A DNA stretch of 64,000 nucleotides from Leucobacter komagatae (GTDB lineage Bacteria; Actinomycetota; Actinomycetes; Actinomycetales; Microbacteriaceae), in assembly GCF_000834055.1 (NCBI RefSeq), contig NZ_JXSQ01000009.1, positions 1-64,000 on the forward strand, given 5' to 3'. Every line of letters begins with the position of its first letter. Positions within the stretch are counted from its first letter, which is position 1. The position numbers and the translations under genes were made by a program. The notes beneath the pieces are model-generated. The model saw only the letters and a program-made list of their open reading frames with translations. It made no database searches and was not told the DNA's origin. Positions 17,442 through 25,320 of this stretch are shown piece by piece.

Positions 17442-17447
17442 TAATGG
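17426..17447. promoter_or_regulatory. Candidate MarR autoregulatory site
   Basis: Inverted repeat CCATTAA (17426-17432), 8-base spacer, TTAATGG (17441-17447), AT-rich in a GC-rich context. It overlaps the two possible start codons of the MarR gene, the usual place for self-repression. Confidence 0.5.
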
Positions 17448-17467
17448 CCATACTATTCACCGGTTAA

Positions 17468-18241
17468 CTACATCTCGCTGTGAGTTGCTTGCGCGCGGCG
17501 CGCGACGAACTCGAGCACCATCGAGGCGACCGGCTCAGGGCTCTTGATGATCGCCTCGTGGCCGCGATCGGGGATCTCCTGGTACTCGGAGTCGGGGAGC
17601 GCGTCAGCGACCTCCTGAACCCAGTCGCGGGGGCACACGTGATCCGTCTCGCCGCGCAACACGAGCGTCGGCGTCGTGACGTCCGGGCACACGTCCTCGA
17701 TCCGGTGATCAAGCATGAGGCGCAGCTTGTTCGCGAACCACAGGGGGCTCGTCTTCGTGTACTCGAGGACACCCTCGAACAGGACCTTCGGCGACTCGCC
17801 GTAGAGATCCTGCACCATGCGGGCAGCCTGCTTGGTTGCACTGCGCTCGTGCCGGTTAATCGTCGGCGCAATGAGCACGAGCGTGTCGATGAGCTCCGGA
17901 TGCAGCTTCGCGAGCTCCGCAACGATCTGCGTGCCCATGGAATGCCCAACGAGCGTGACCTGCCCGGTCGCATCCTCGGTGATGAACGCTCGGATGAGCT
18001 CTGCGCTCTCCTCGATCGTCGCAGCCGTCCCCGGTTCGGGTGAGTCACCGAAGCCCGGCAGGTCTGGCACGAGCACCCGGCCACGCAGCGAGAGCACCTG
18101 CGCGACCTCCTCGAAAACGATCCGCCCCATGCCAATGCCGTGGATGAGTACAAAGGTGCGGTCAGCTGGGCCAGCGAACTCCGAGTACGTCATCGTGTAG
18201 TCGCCGCGCTCGTACGTGCGATCTGCGTGTTCCATGCTCAT
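17468..18241 (-). CDS. Alpha/beta hydrolase
   Basis: Encodes 257 residues. Oxyanion region HGIGMG, nucleophile elbow GHSMG with Ser ~101, an acid in TDHVCP, and the catalytic His in PDRGHEAI near the C-terminus. Cytoplasmic, no signal peptide. The substrate is unknown; the fold includes esterases, epoxide hydrolases and haloperoxidase-like enzymes. Two in-frame ATGs lie 6 bases apart. It sits 27 bases before the MarR gene on the same strand, so it may be under the same control. Confidence 0.88.
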   Translation of the reverse strand: MSMEHADRTYERGDYTMTYSEFAGPADRTFVLIHGIGMGRIVFEEVAQVLSLRGRVLVPDLPGFGDSPEPGTAATIEESAELIRAFITEDATGQVTLVGHSMGTQIVAELAKLHPELIDTLVLIAPTINRHERSATKQAARMVQDLYGESPKVLFEGVLEYTKTSPLWFANKLRLMLDHRIEDVCPDVTTPTLVLRGETDHVCPRDWVQEVADALPDSEYQEIPDRGHEAIIKSPEPVASMVLEFVARRAQATHSEM

Positions 18242-18493
18242 ACGCTACCGTCGAACCGGTCGCCCGCGTCGGATCCGCGCCCCCGAGCCTCGTCGCCCCG
18301 GGTTCCTTCCCCCAGCGCCACTCCCACGTCTTAGCGTCAGTTTGCGCCACGTTGTGGGCCGAAAGTGACCGATTCGCGGCGCAAAGTGACCCCAACTCGC
18401 TAGATCCTGCCTACCTGTCTCCCTTCCTGGCTTCTCGCCTGCGGGCGCGCGGGGCCCTTGCGAGCTCATGTCAGCTGGTGTGGAGTAGGGGAC

Positions 18494-19291
18494 ATGAACA
18501 ACGAGCAGCACACTCCGCACTCGCCCTCGGCTGCAACCCAGGCCCCGAACGTCGGGGCAGAAGCGAGCCCCGGGTTTCGTGCCCCGGCTGAGCCCCCGAG
18601 GCTGAGCGCCGGCACCGGTAATCCCGCCCAGCACGCGGCATGGCGCGAGGTCGACGGCTACTTCAACGACGCGTTCCTTTCGGAGGACGCCGCACTCGTC
18701 GAGGCTCGGCGATCCGGAACGAACACGACAATGCCGGGCGCGGAAATCGCGCGCAACCAGGGCGCCTTCCTCAGCATGCTCACGCAGATTTCAGGGGCCC
18801 GACGAGTGCTCGAGTTCGGCACACTTGCCGGCTATTCGACCATTTGCTTTGCACGCGCGGTCGGCGAGCGCGGTGCCGTGACAACGCTCGAACTCTCGCC
18901 GGAGAACGCCGAGGTAGCACGCGCCAACTTCGTGCGCGCCGGAGTTGAGGCGCGGGTGCGGGTACTTCTTGGGCCTGCCGCCGAATCCGCGCAGCACCTC
19001 ATTGACCAGGCGGTCGAGCCCTTCGACCTCGTCTTTATTGACGCGGACAAGCCGAACAACCCCAAGTACCTGGCGGCAGCGCTCGAGCTCACGCGGCCTG
19101 GGGCTGTCATCGTGATTGACAACGTCGTCCGCGGCGGAGCCGTAATCGAGCCAGGCAGCGTCGATCCGGCAGTGCTGGGCGTGCGGCAGGTCGTGAGCGA
19201 TATCGCCGACGATGATCGGCTCGAGGCGGTCGCGCTGCAGGCCGTTGGGGAGAAAGGCTGGGACGGGCTTGTCGTAGCGCGCCGGCGCTGA
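18494..19291 (+). CDS. Class I SAM-dependent O-methyltransferase (family 3)
   Basis: Encodes 265 residues from the ATG at 18494 (AGGGGAC just upstream). After a ~45-residue Pro/Ala-rich, probably disordered N-terminus the catechol-OMT-like fold begins: GTNTTMPGAEIARNQGAFLS, the SAM-binding VLEFGTLAGYSTI, TLELSPENAEVA, the metal-site segment FDLVFIDADKPNN and VIVIDNVVRGG. Acts on a catechol-type or related small molecule. It stands alone, 253 bases after the divergent hydrolase; no other feature is seen in that gap. Confidence 0.9.
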   Translation: MNNEQHTPHSPSAATQAPNVGAEASPGFRAPAEPPRLSAGTGNPAQHAAWREVDGYFNDAFLSEDAALVEARRSGTNTTMPGAEIARNQGAFLSMLTQISGARRVLEFGTLAGYSTICFARAVGERGAVTTLELSPENAEVARANFVRAGVEARVRVLLGPAAESAQHLIDQAVEPFDLVFIDADKPNNPKYLAAALELTRPGAVIVIDNVVRGGAVIEPGSVDPAVLGVRQVVSDIADDDRLEAVALQAVGEKGWDGLVVARRR

Positions 19292-19400
19292 CGCGACACC
19301 CGGTTCTTCGTCGCCCCGGGTCGGCGCCGGGGCCGGGGCCGGGGCCGCGAGTCGGCTGCAACCCTGTCGCAGGCGACGGTGGTCCCCGTAGGGTGGGGGT

Positions 19401-19655
19401 ATGGGGGATTACGTACCACAGGGGCTTTTCTGGTTTTCGCTCGCGCTCATTAACGCCGGACTCGCGGAGCAGAAGAACCGCTCCCGATTCTCGTGGTTTC
19501 TCCTGAGCCTCGTGTTGGGGCCGTTCGCGACGTTCTACGTTGTCGCAACCGCGGCCCCCGCGGCACCCGCCGGGTCGCCTGCTCCCACAGCTTCTGCTGC
19601 GGCCGCGGTGCCGGGGGCAGGAAACGCTGCAGGCTCCGGCGGCGAGGTCAACTAG
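19401..19655 (+). CDS. Small membrane protein, hypothetical
   Basis: Encodes 84 residues. Two hydrophobic stretches (about 6-22 and 31-50) are separated by a charged turn (EQKNRSRF), followed by an Ala/Pro/Gly-rich tail. The hairpin pattern resembles short actinobacterial integral membrane proteins of unknown role. The start ATG follows GGTGGGGGT. The tail composition alone could arise from GC-rich non-coding sequence, so the gene call rests mainly on the two membrane segments and the start. Confidence 0.6.
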   Translation: MGDYVPQGLFWFSLALINAGLAEQKNRSRFSWFLLSLVLGPFATFYVVATAAPAAPAGSPAPTASAAAAVPGAGNAAGSGGEVN

Positions 19656-19803
19656 CTGCCGCTACTTGGGGGCCTGCCCTTCGAACTGTCCGAGCGCGCC
19701 GCTTTGGTCATCAGGCTCCGGGGTGGGGGATGCGCGCGCCCCGCAAATTCTGCTGAGAGCAGAGGTGCAGCTCGGGCGGCTTACTGCGGGGTTACGATCA
19801 GGT

Positions 19804-20373
19804 ATGGCTGAGCAAACACACGGTGACGCGCGCCCGGGCCCTCTGAGATCTCCGAGTTCTACGGGATCTCCGAGTTCCAGGCACTCCCCGGGTTCCGCAG
19901 TTCCCGAGGCCTCGAGTGACGCCTCGCCCGTGGGCGACGGTGAGACCGGGCAGCAGGGCTCGCGACGTCCGCTTCCACTATGGCGGCACATGCTCGGAGC
20001 GGAACTCCGTCGGCTCCGACACAAGCGGGGCGACACTCTCGGAGAAATCGCGTCGCGCGCAGGCCTCTCCCCGCAGTACCTCTCCGAGATGGAGCGAGGC
20101 GTGAAGGATCCCTCGAGCGAGATGGTCGAAGCCGTCGCGGGGGCGCTCGGCGTCACGCTCGTGGACCTCGCGCGCGCGGTCGCAGATGAACTCAGCGGCG
20201 CGCAAGCGCGGGACGTGCGCGCTTCGACCATACGATCCAGCGCCGCCGCTCATCCTCGCGCTGTTGGTACTGACGCTGTTGGTGCTCGCGCTATTGGTGC
20301 TCGCGCTATGGGATCGCCGGCCGTCGTGCTTCTTGCGGCACGCCCCCAGGCGACGCTCGCGCTCGCCGCCTAG
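19804..20373 (+). CDS. XRE-family regulator, ClgR/PopR-like
   Basis: Encodes 189 residues from the ATG at 19804; the longer open frame upstream is non-coding. A disordered Ser/Pro/Gly N-terminus (~55 residues) precedes an HTH_3 domain at ~60-125: RLRHKRGDTLGEIASRAG, then LSPQYLSEMERGVKDPSSEM. This spacing is that of ClgR/PopR, activators of clp genes in actinobacteria (in Streptomyces popR is next to clpP3-clpP4). The C-terminus has short repeats (VGARAIGARAMG) from a 15-base DNA repeat. It faces the clpP pair convergently and likely controls it (inference). Confidence 0.82.
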   Translation: MAEQTHGDARPGPLRSPSSTGSPSSRHSPGSAVPEASSDASPVGDGETGQQGSRRPLPLWRHMLGAELRRLRHKRGDTLGEIASRAGLSPQYLSEMERGVKDPSSEMVEAVAGALGVTLVDLARAVADELSGAQARDVRASTIRSSAAAHPRAVGTDAVGARAIGARAMGSPAVVLLAARPQATLALAA

Positions 20374-20461
20374 GTGCCGCGAAGCCGCCAACCGCGAATG
20401 CTCGAAGTCGCCGAGCAGCTGCGAATCCGCCAACCGCCAACCGCCGAGCCGCCAAGCGGCG

Positions 20462-21055
20462 CTACTTCGCGACTATGACGTGGTCGAGCAGCCCATAGTC
20501 GCGCGCCTCGCTCGCCGTGAAAACCCGGTCGTGGTCGGTGTCCTTCCTGAGCCGCTCCACCGTCTGCCCGGTGTGGCGCGACAACACCTCCTCCAAGTCG
20601 GAGCGGATCCGCACGGCCTCGTCTGCCTCCAGAATGAGGTCCGGGATAGTGCCACGCCTGCCCTCGTTGCTCGGCTGGTGCAGGATCACCCTGGTGTGCG
20701 GGAGCGCCATGCGTTTGCCGGCGGCACCCGCCGCGAGCAGGGCAGCGCCAACTCCGACGGCCTGCCCAACGCAGGTCGTGGCGATGTGCGCACGCACGTA
20801 CTGCATCGTGTCGTAGATCGCGAGCATCGCGCTGGGGTCGCCGCCCTCGCAGTTGATGTACACATTGATATCGGCGTCAGCGCTCGTCGAGTCGAGGTAG
20901 AGCAGCTGCGCGATGATCGCGTTCGCGACGCCAGCGTCGATGGGCGTGCCGAGGTAGATGATCCGCTCGCTGAGCAGGTGCGAGTAGACGTCCATGATCC
21001 TGTCGCCTCGCGGGCTCTGGGACACGACGCTCGGGATGGTGTAGCTCTGGCTCAC
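20462..21055 (-). CDS. ClpP-family protein lacking the catalytic serine (ClpR-like)
   Basis: Encodes 197 residues with the full ClpP fold: DINVYINCEGGDPSAM, VGQAVGVGAALLAAG, PHTRVILHQPS, YGLLDHVI. The nucleophile motif of active ClpP (GQAAS) reads GQAVG here, so Gly101 replaces the serine; I confirmed this in the nucleotide sequence (GGC/GGA codons, no Ser nearby). His126 and Asp191 remain. It should form rings but not cleave by itself, like ClpR of plants and cyanobacteria. Its ATG overlaps the stop of the upstream clpP by 4 bases, implying a mixed complex with that active subunit. It is not next to clpX, unlike the housekeeping pair. Confidence 0.9.
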   Translation of the reverse strand: MSQSYTIPSVVSQSPRGDRIMDVYSHLLSERIIYLGTPIDAGVANAIIAQLLYLDSTSADADINVYINCEGGDPSAMLAIYDTMQYVRAHIATTCVGQAVGVGAALLAAGAAGKRMALPHTRVILHQPSNEGRRGTIPDLILEADEAVRIRSDLEEVLSRHTGQTVERLRKDTDHDRVFTASEARDYGLLDHVIVAK

Positions 21056-21684
21056 AGCGTTTCCCCTTGCTGCGGGGTCGCGACGAACCCGCCGGCAGAC
21101 ACACTCGTCGGTAAAATCGTCGCGAACGAGTCGACGACGGAGTCGGCGAAGCCATACGCGATGGCCTCTTTGGCCGCGTACCAGTGATCGTGCAGCGAGT
21201 CTTCGAAGATCTTGGCTACGGGCTGCCCTGTGTCCTCGCTCGTGAGGCCGAGAACGGTGTCGCGGGTGTGCCTGAGATCTGCGGCCTGCAGCTCAACGTC
21301 GCCGGTTGATCCGCCGATTCCCGCCGACCCCTGGTGCATCAGCACGCGGGTGTGGGGGAGGACGTGGCGCTTGCCGGGCGTGCCAGCAGTGAGGAGGAAC
21401 TGGCCGGCGCTGTACGCGATCCCGAGCGCGAGCGTCGCAACGTCGTTGGGTACGAGGCGGATCAGATCGCGGATCGCGAGCATAGCCGGCACCGATCCAC
21501 CGGGCGAGTGGATCCACAGCGAGATATCGGCCTCGCTGTCGGCCGCGGCAAGCGCGAAGATCTGGGCTGCGAGCAGCAGGCCGTTGTCGTCGTCGAGAGC
21601 GCCGTCGAGCACGAGGATTCGTCGCTCGAACAGCTCCCGCCTGAAGGGTTCCGTGAATACGGGTGGACGTGTTTGTTCGGTCAT
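21052..21684 (-). CDS. clpP: ATP-dependent Clp protease proteolytic subunit (active-site intact)
   Basis: Encodes 210 residues. The triad is visible as Ser92 (GIAYSAGQF), His117 (RVLMHQGSAG) and Asp181 (YGFADSVV), with the oxyanion SPGGSVPAM. It degrades unfolded or tagged proteins handed over by a Clp ATPase. First gene of a two-gene operon with the serine-less paralogue; the 4-base overlap suggests matched synthesis of the two ring types. A PopR/ClgR-like regulator lies downstream, convergent. A near-perfect palindrome ~40 bases upstream of its start is a candidate operator. Confidence 0.93.
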   Translation of the reverse strand: MTEQTRPPVFTEPFRRELFERRILVLDGALDDDNGLLLAAQIFALAAADSEADISLWIHSPGGSVPAMLAIRDLIRLVPNDVATLALGIAYSAGQFLLTAGTPGKRHVLPHTRVLMHQGSAGIGGSTGDVELQAADLRHTRDTVLGLTSEDTGQPVAKIFEDSLHDHWYAAKEAIAYGFADSVVDSFATILPTSVSAGGFVATPQQGETL

Positions 21685-21724
21685 GCACTCAGCTTGCCGC
21701 GGTGTAGTCGCGCAGTGGGGCGAT

Positions 21725-21754
21725 GCTGCTCAGGGCAGCGCTGCCCTGGGCAGC
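21725..21754. promoter_or_regulatory. Palindrome upstream of clpP pair, candidate operator
   Basis: CAGGGCAGCGCTGCCCTG (21731-21748) is a perfect 18-bp palindrome, extended by GCTGC on the left and GCAGC on the right. It lies 41 bases upstream of the clpP start in the 285-base gap before the divergent ABC exporter. The gap holds no other recognisable gene. The binding factor is unknown; the nearby XRE regulator is one candidate. Confidence 0.5.
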
Positions 21755-21969
21755 AGTGGTGCGAGGAGCGGTGGTGCGGGGCGCAGCGGAGACGTCGGCG
21801 GCAGGCGAATACTAATTGACGAGTGTGGCGTAGCTGTGTAGCTTGGTGGGGTGTGCCGCTCACGGTGAGGGTGAACTGCGTACGCGCCGACTTGCAGGCG
21901 CCGCGCTGCGGGGCCGAGTAGTGCTCCTCGAGTCGCACTCAGTGTCGAGGCGAAAGGTCTGAGGTTCGT

Positions 21970-23880
21970 ATGTCGCAGGCACATGACAACATCCCCGGCG
22001 ATGGGGCTGACAGCACGCGTGCTTGGCAGGGGACGCCAGCTGGTGGTCGCGGATCGCTCGCTGCAGGCACGGCGTTGATCGCGTCATACACACGCCCGCA
22101 CCTGCCACGGGTCTTCCTTGCGCTGCTCCTTGGCCTCATCGGCACTGCGACGCTGCTCGCGACCCCACTTGTCACCAAGTGGGTGCTCGACTCGCTCGAG
22201 TCGGGGCTGCACCTCGCCCGCCCGATCGCGTTGCTCCTCGGACTCCTCGTCGTCGGCACCGTTGCGAGCCTGCTCCAGGTCGCAATGCTCGGCAAGGTCG
22301 CAGAGCGCATCGTGTTTACCGCCCGAGAGACGCTGATTCAACGTTTCTTCCGTGCGAAATTGGAACAGATCCAGGCGTTTCGCACCGGTGAGCTCGTCAC
22401 CAGGGTAACCAGCGATACCGTGTTGCTGCGCGAAGCGGCAACGACGAGCCTCGTTGGTCTGGTGAATGGTACGGTCGCGCTCGCAGGGACGGTCGTGCTC
22501 ATGGCAGTGCTCGACTGGGCGCTGCTGGGGACAACGCTCGTCGCCATCGGTGTCGTCGGGGCGTTGTTCGCCGTGTTCATCCCGCAGGTGGGACGGGCCG
22601 ACCGGCGCACCCAGGCAGCGATCGGGGATATCGGTGGCACGCTCGAAACCGGGGTGCGTGCCCTCCGCACCGTGAAGGCGAGTCGTGCCGAGGACCGGGA
22701 AATTGGGAGGGTTGTCGCGCGCGCCAGAGCAGCCGAACGCCACTCGGTGCGATCGGTGTGGTACTCCGCGCTGAGCTGGTCAATCGCAGACGGTGGGATG
22801 CAGCTCGCAATCATCGCGGTCCTCGGGCTTGGCGCCGGGCGCGTTGCCGGCGGCACCCTCGCGGTCTCCACGCTCGTCGCGTTCTTGCTCTACGCCTTCA
22901 ACATCGTCACGCCGATCTCCGAGCTCGCCTCCGCCATCGCGACGCTGCAATCCGGGCTCGCCGCCGCGTGGCGGATTCGGGAAACCGAGCACCTCACGCT
23001 CGAGGACACGCACGCACGCCCACATGTTTCCCCGGCAACGCCCGCCCCTCAGGATGCCCCTGTGCTCGCGTTGCGGGGCGTGACGGCGCACTATCGCGAC
23101 GCCGAGGAAGCCGCAGTAGCCGACCTTACTCTCGAGATCCCGCGCACCGGTCATGTCGCTCTCGTCGGCCCCTCCGGGGCGGGAAAGACGACCGTGTTTT
23201 CGCTGCTCCTGCGCTTCATCGAACCGGCCAGCGGCCAACTCGAACTCCACGGCACTCCGTTCGCTGAGGTGTCGATCGACGACGTTCGCTCGCGCATCGC
23301 ATACGTTGAGCAGGATGCGCCGATAGTGCCTGGCACCTTTCGCGAGAACGTCCTGTTCAGAATTACCGACGACGACGCAAGTGGGGAGCAAGATGCGCCG
23401 CGGACCGGCCGAGGGGTTGCGTCGCTCTCAGGCAAGACAAGGAACGACGCGGAGGCGTGGCAGGCGCTCGCTGCGGTGCTACTCGAAGACAAGGTGCGCG
23501 CGCTCGAAGGCGGCCTCGACGCAGCGGTGACCGACACGAACCTGTCCGGGGGTGAACGCCAACGGCTGGCGGTGGCCCGAGCCCTCGTGCGCAGCCCAGA
23601 CGTGCTTCTCCTCGACGAAGCTACCGCTCAGCTCGACGGTGTCACCGAAGCGGCGATCCAGCGCGCAATAGGCGCGGCTGCCCGCGTCGGTGCGGTCGTG
23701 ACGATTGCGCACCGGCTGTCCACCGTGCTCGAGGCGGATCGCATATTCCTGCTCGACGGCGGTCGGCTCCGCGCGAGCGGAACCCACGAGGAACTCCTCG
23801 AACACGACGGGCTATACCGCGAGTTCGTCGCGGCGTTACGCATCGGGGCGAGTCGGGGAGAGCGCGGTCCGACCGTGTGA
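21970..23880 (+). CDS. ABC exporter, fused membrane and ATPase domains
   Basis: Encodes 636 residues. Six-helix type I exporter domain (~35-330), then the ATPase: Walker A LVGPSGAGKTTVF, Q-loop AYVEQDAP, signature LSGGERQRLAVARALV, Walker B VLLLDEAT, and the H-loop IAHRLSTV. It should work as a homodimer exporting a lipid, peptide or drug. An insert of ~25 residues rich in Asp/Gly follows the Q-loop (ITDDDASGEQDAPRTGRG). Monocistronic, divergent from the clpP operon; substrate not predictable. Confidence 0.92.
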   Translation: MSQAHDNIPGDGADSTRAWQGTPAGGRGSLAAGTALIASYTRPHLPRVFLALLLGLIGTATLLATPLVTKWVLDSLESGLHLARPIALLLGLLVVGTVASLLQVAMLGKVAERIVFTARETLIQRFFRAKLEQIQAFRTGELVTRVTSDTVLLREAATTSLVGLVNGTVALAGTVVLMAVLDWALLGTTLVAIGVVGALFAVFIPQVGRADRRTQAAIGDIGGTLETGVRALRTVKASRAEDREIGRVVARARAAERHSVRSVWYSALSWSIADGGMQLAIIAVLGLGAGRVAGGTLAVSTLVAFLLYAFNIVTPISELASAIATLQSGLAAAWRIRETEHLTLEDTHARPHVSPATPAPQDAPVLALRGVTAHYRDAEEAAVADLTLEIPRTGHVALVGPSGAGKTTVFSLLLRFIEPASGQLELHGTPFAEVSIDDVRSRIAYVEQDAPIVPGTFRENVLFRITDDDASGEQDAPRTGRGVASLSGKTRNDAEAWQALAAVLLEDKVRALEGGLDAAVTDTNLSGGERQRLAVARALVRSPDVLLLDEATAQLDGVTEAAIQRAIGAAARVGAVVTIAHRLSTVLEADRIFLLDGGRLRASGTHEELLEHDGLYREFVAALRIGASRGERGPTV

Positions 23881-23993
23881 AGGTTCTGGAGGCCAGGGGA
23901 GGTTCGCGCCGCTGAATGCGGCTCGCAGAGCAGAACGGCCGATCCGGGCTGACCGGTCACCGCTAACCCCATGCATGGGTCGCTTGAGGCGGC

Positions 23994-24392
23994 CTATGAG
24001 GCTGCGGCCGCCGCACCGGTGCCATCGGCGGCGCCGTGGCCGTCAACGACACCGAAGAACTGAGTTCCGACCCCGTAGACGAACTCTCGATCCGCGCCGG
24101 GCGCTTCGGCGGGTAGCTCGTGAGCATCGTGTTCATCACACGCGAGGAAGGTGAACTCTGGCCACCACTTCTTCGGGCGCGCGTTCTCCTCACGGCCGCA
24201 CACGACACACGTCAGCGTTGCCCACACGGGCTTCTTGCCTGTTCGATTGGAGCGGGACTGCAGCAACCACGCTGGCGGTGCTGCTTCGATCTTGTCGAGC
24301 TCGGCATTGCTGATCTGTGAGGGGATACCGTGGCGCTTCGCCATTTCGAGTGGAATATCGAGGCGGATCGCGGCTTCAAAGCGGGTGGGCAT
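23994..24392 (-). CDS. Hypothetical protein with putative zinc-ribbon
   Basis: 132 residues from the ATG at 24392. The N-terminal half is charged and helical (FEAAIRLDIPLEMAKRHG, LDKIEAAPPAWLLQSR). It is followed by TCVVCGREENARPKKWWPEF and ACDEHDAHEL, giving CxxC then CxxH, which looks like a small zinc-binding fold. The C-terminus is Gly/Ala-rich. Similar short proteins are common in actinobacteria without assigned function. Convergent with the ABC exporter gene. Confidence 0.68.
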   Translation of the reverse strand: MPTRFEAAIRLDIPLEMAKRHGIPSQISNAELDKIEAAPPAWLLQSRSNRTGKKPVWATLTCVVCGREENARPKKWWPEFTFLACDEHDAHELPAEAPGADREFVYGVGTQFFGVVDGHGAADGTGAAAAAS

Positions 24393-24502
24393 CACCCCAG
24401 CGTACGCGGTATTGCCCGTCTCGCGTTGCGCGATGGGCCCGGGCGGTGCTGCTGGAAGGGGCTGATGGAAGCTGCTGATGGCGGCGCACGTGCCGGGGCG
24501 CG

Positions 24503-25219
24503 CTAGCTTTCTCCGGGAGAGGCGAGGTCCACCTCGAAGCTCCTGGCCCGGCCCGTGAGCACCGCCGAGCACAGCTCAGCGTCCCACGCTGCGGTGATCT
24601 CCCCGGTGAGCGACGCCAGCACCGCGCGAATATCGTCTGCGCCCTCCTCGTGGAGGGCTTCGGCGACGATGAGCACGTTGTGTGAGTCCTGCCGCATCGC
24701 CGACGCGGCGCTCTGTCGATTTGTCCATCTTCTGGAGTGCGCTCGGTTCGCGTTGTCAGCGAAGATGATCTCGCCGGGCGCAGGGTGTTCGGCCTCGCCG
24801 GAGAACGACTCGTACGCTTCCGTCCCGGCAGCGTGGCGCACCTCGAGATCCCCCGTGACACGGTCGAGATCGAAGACCGCGATCGGCACGGCGAGGCTCG
24901 CTGAGACGTGGTTGCACAGGTCGACAAGCGGGTGGATCGTCGGCAACGATCCACCGCCGCTTATTCGCCGCAACAGCGATTCTGCCGCGCACCGGTACTT
25001 CGTTGGTTTATATCCCATCGCAGCGAACGCGCGTCGCCACGACCGGATCGCGGGAATCTCGCTGATCGCCCGCTCATCGAGGAGCTCGACCGCTTGCCGC
25101 AGGTAGGAGAGCGTACGAGACCCCAGGTCTGGGACGGCCGTGATTCCCGATGCGCCAATCACGCCAGCAGCGAGAGTCGGATGGTCAACCCAGACGGCCG
25201 ACGAATGCTGAAATCTCAT
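24503..25219 (-). CDS. B3/B4 domain protein
   Basis: Encodes 238 residues from the ATG at 25219 (GGAGGG 11-16 bases upstream). It matches the stand-alone B3/B4 (PheT editing-like) family: SWRRAFAAMGYKPTKYRCAA and SLLRRISGGGSLPTIHPLVD, then FDLDRVTGDLEVRHAAGTE, PGEIIFADNANRAHSRRWTN and the C-terminal DSHNVLIVAEAL. Such proteins may hydrolyse mischarged amino-acyl-tRNA or handle amino acids. Divergent from a MocR regulator across a 100-base gap, a frequent arrangement for its likely target. Confidence 0.85.
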   Translation of the reverse strand: MRFQHSSAVWVDHPTLAAGVIGASGITAVPDLGSRTLSYLRQAVELLDERAISEIPAIRSWRRAFAAMGYKPTKYRCAAESLLRRISGGGSLPTIHPLVDLCNHVSASLAVPIAVFDLDRVTGDLEVRHAAGTEAYESFSGEAEHPAPGEIIFADNANRAHSRRWTNRQSAASAMRQDSHNVLIVAEALHEEGADDIRAVLASLTGEITAAWDAELCSAVLTGRARSFEVDLASPGES

Positions 25220-25320
25220 GGGTGGTTCGCCCTCCGCGCGGGAACTGTCAGGTGCATCCCAGCATGGCCGGGTGCCGGATCGATTGACAGCGCCAAATAC
25301 TGCGGGGAACCTTGTACCAA

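Noticed and set aside
20462-21684. Housekeeping clpP1-clpP2 operon
   Set aside because: No clpX or trigger-factor gene is adjacent and one subunit lacks the catalytic serine, so an accessory pair is more likely.
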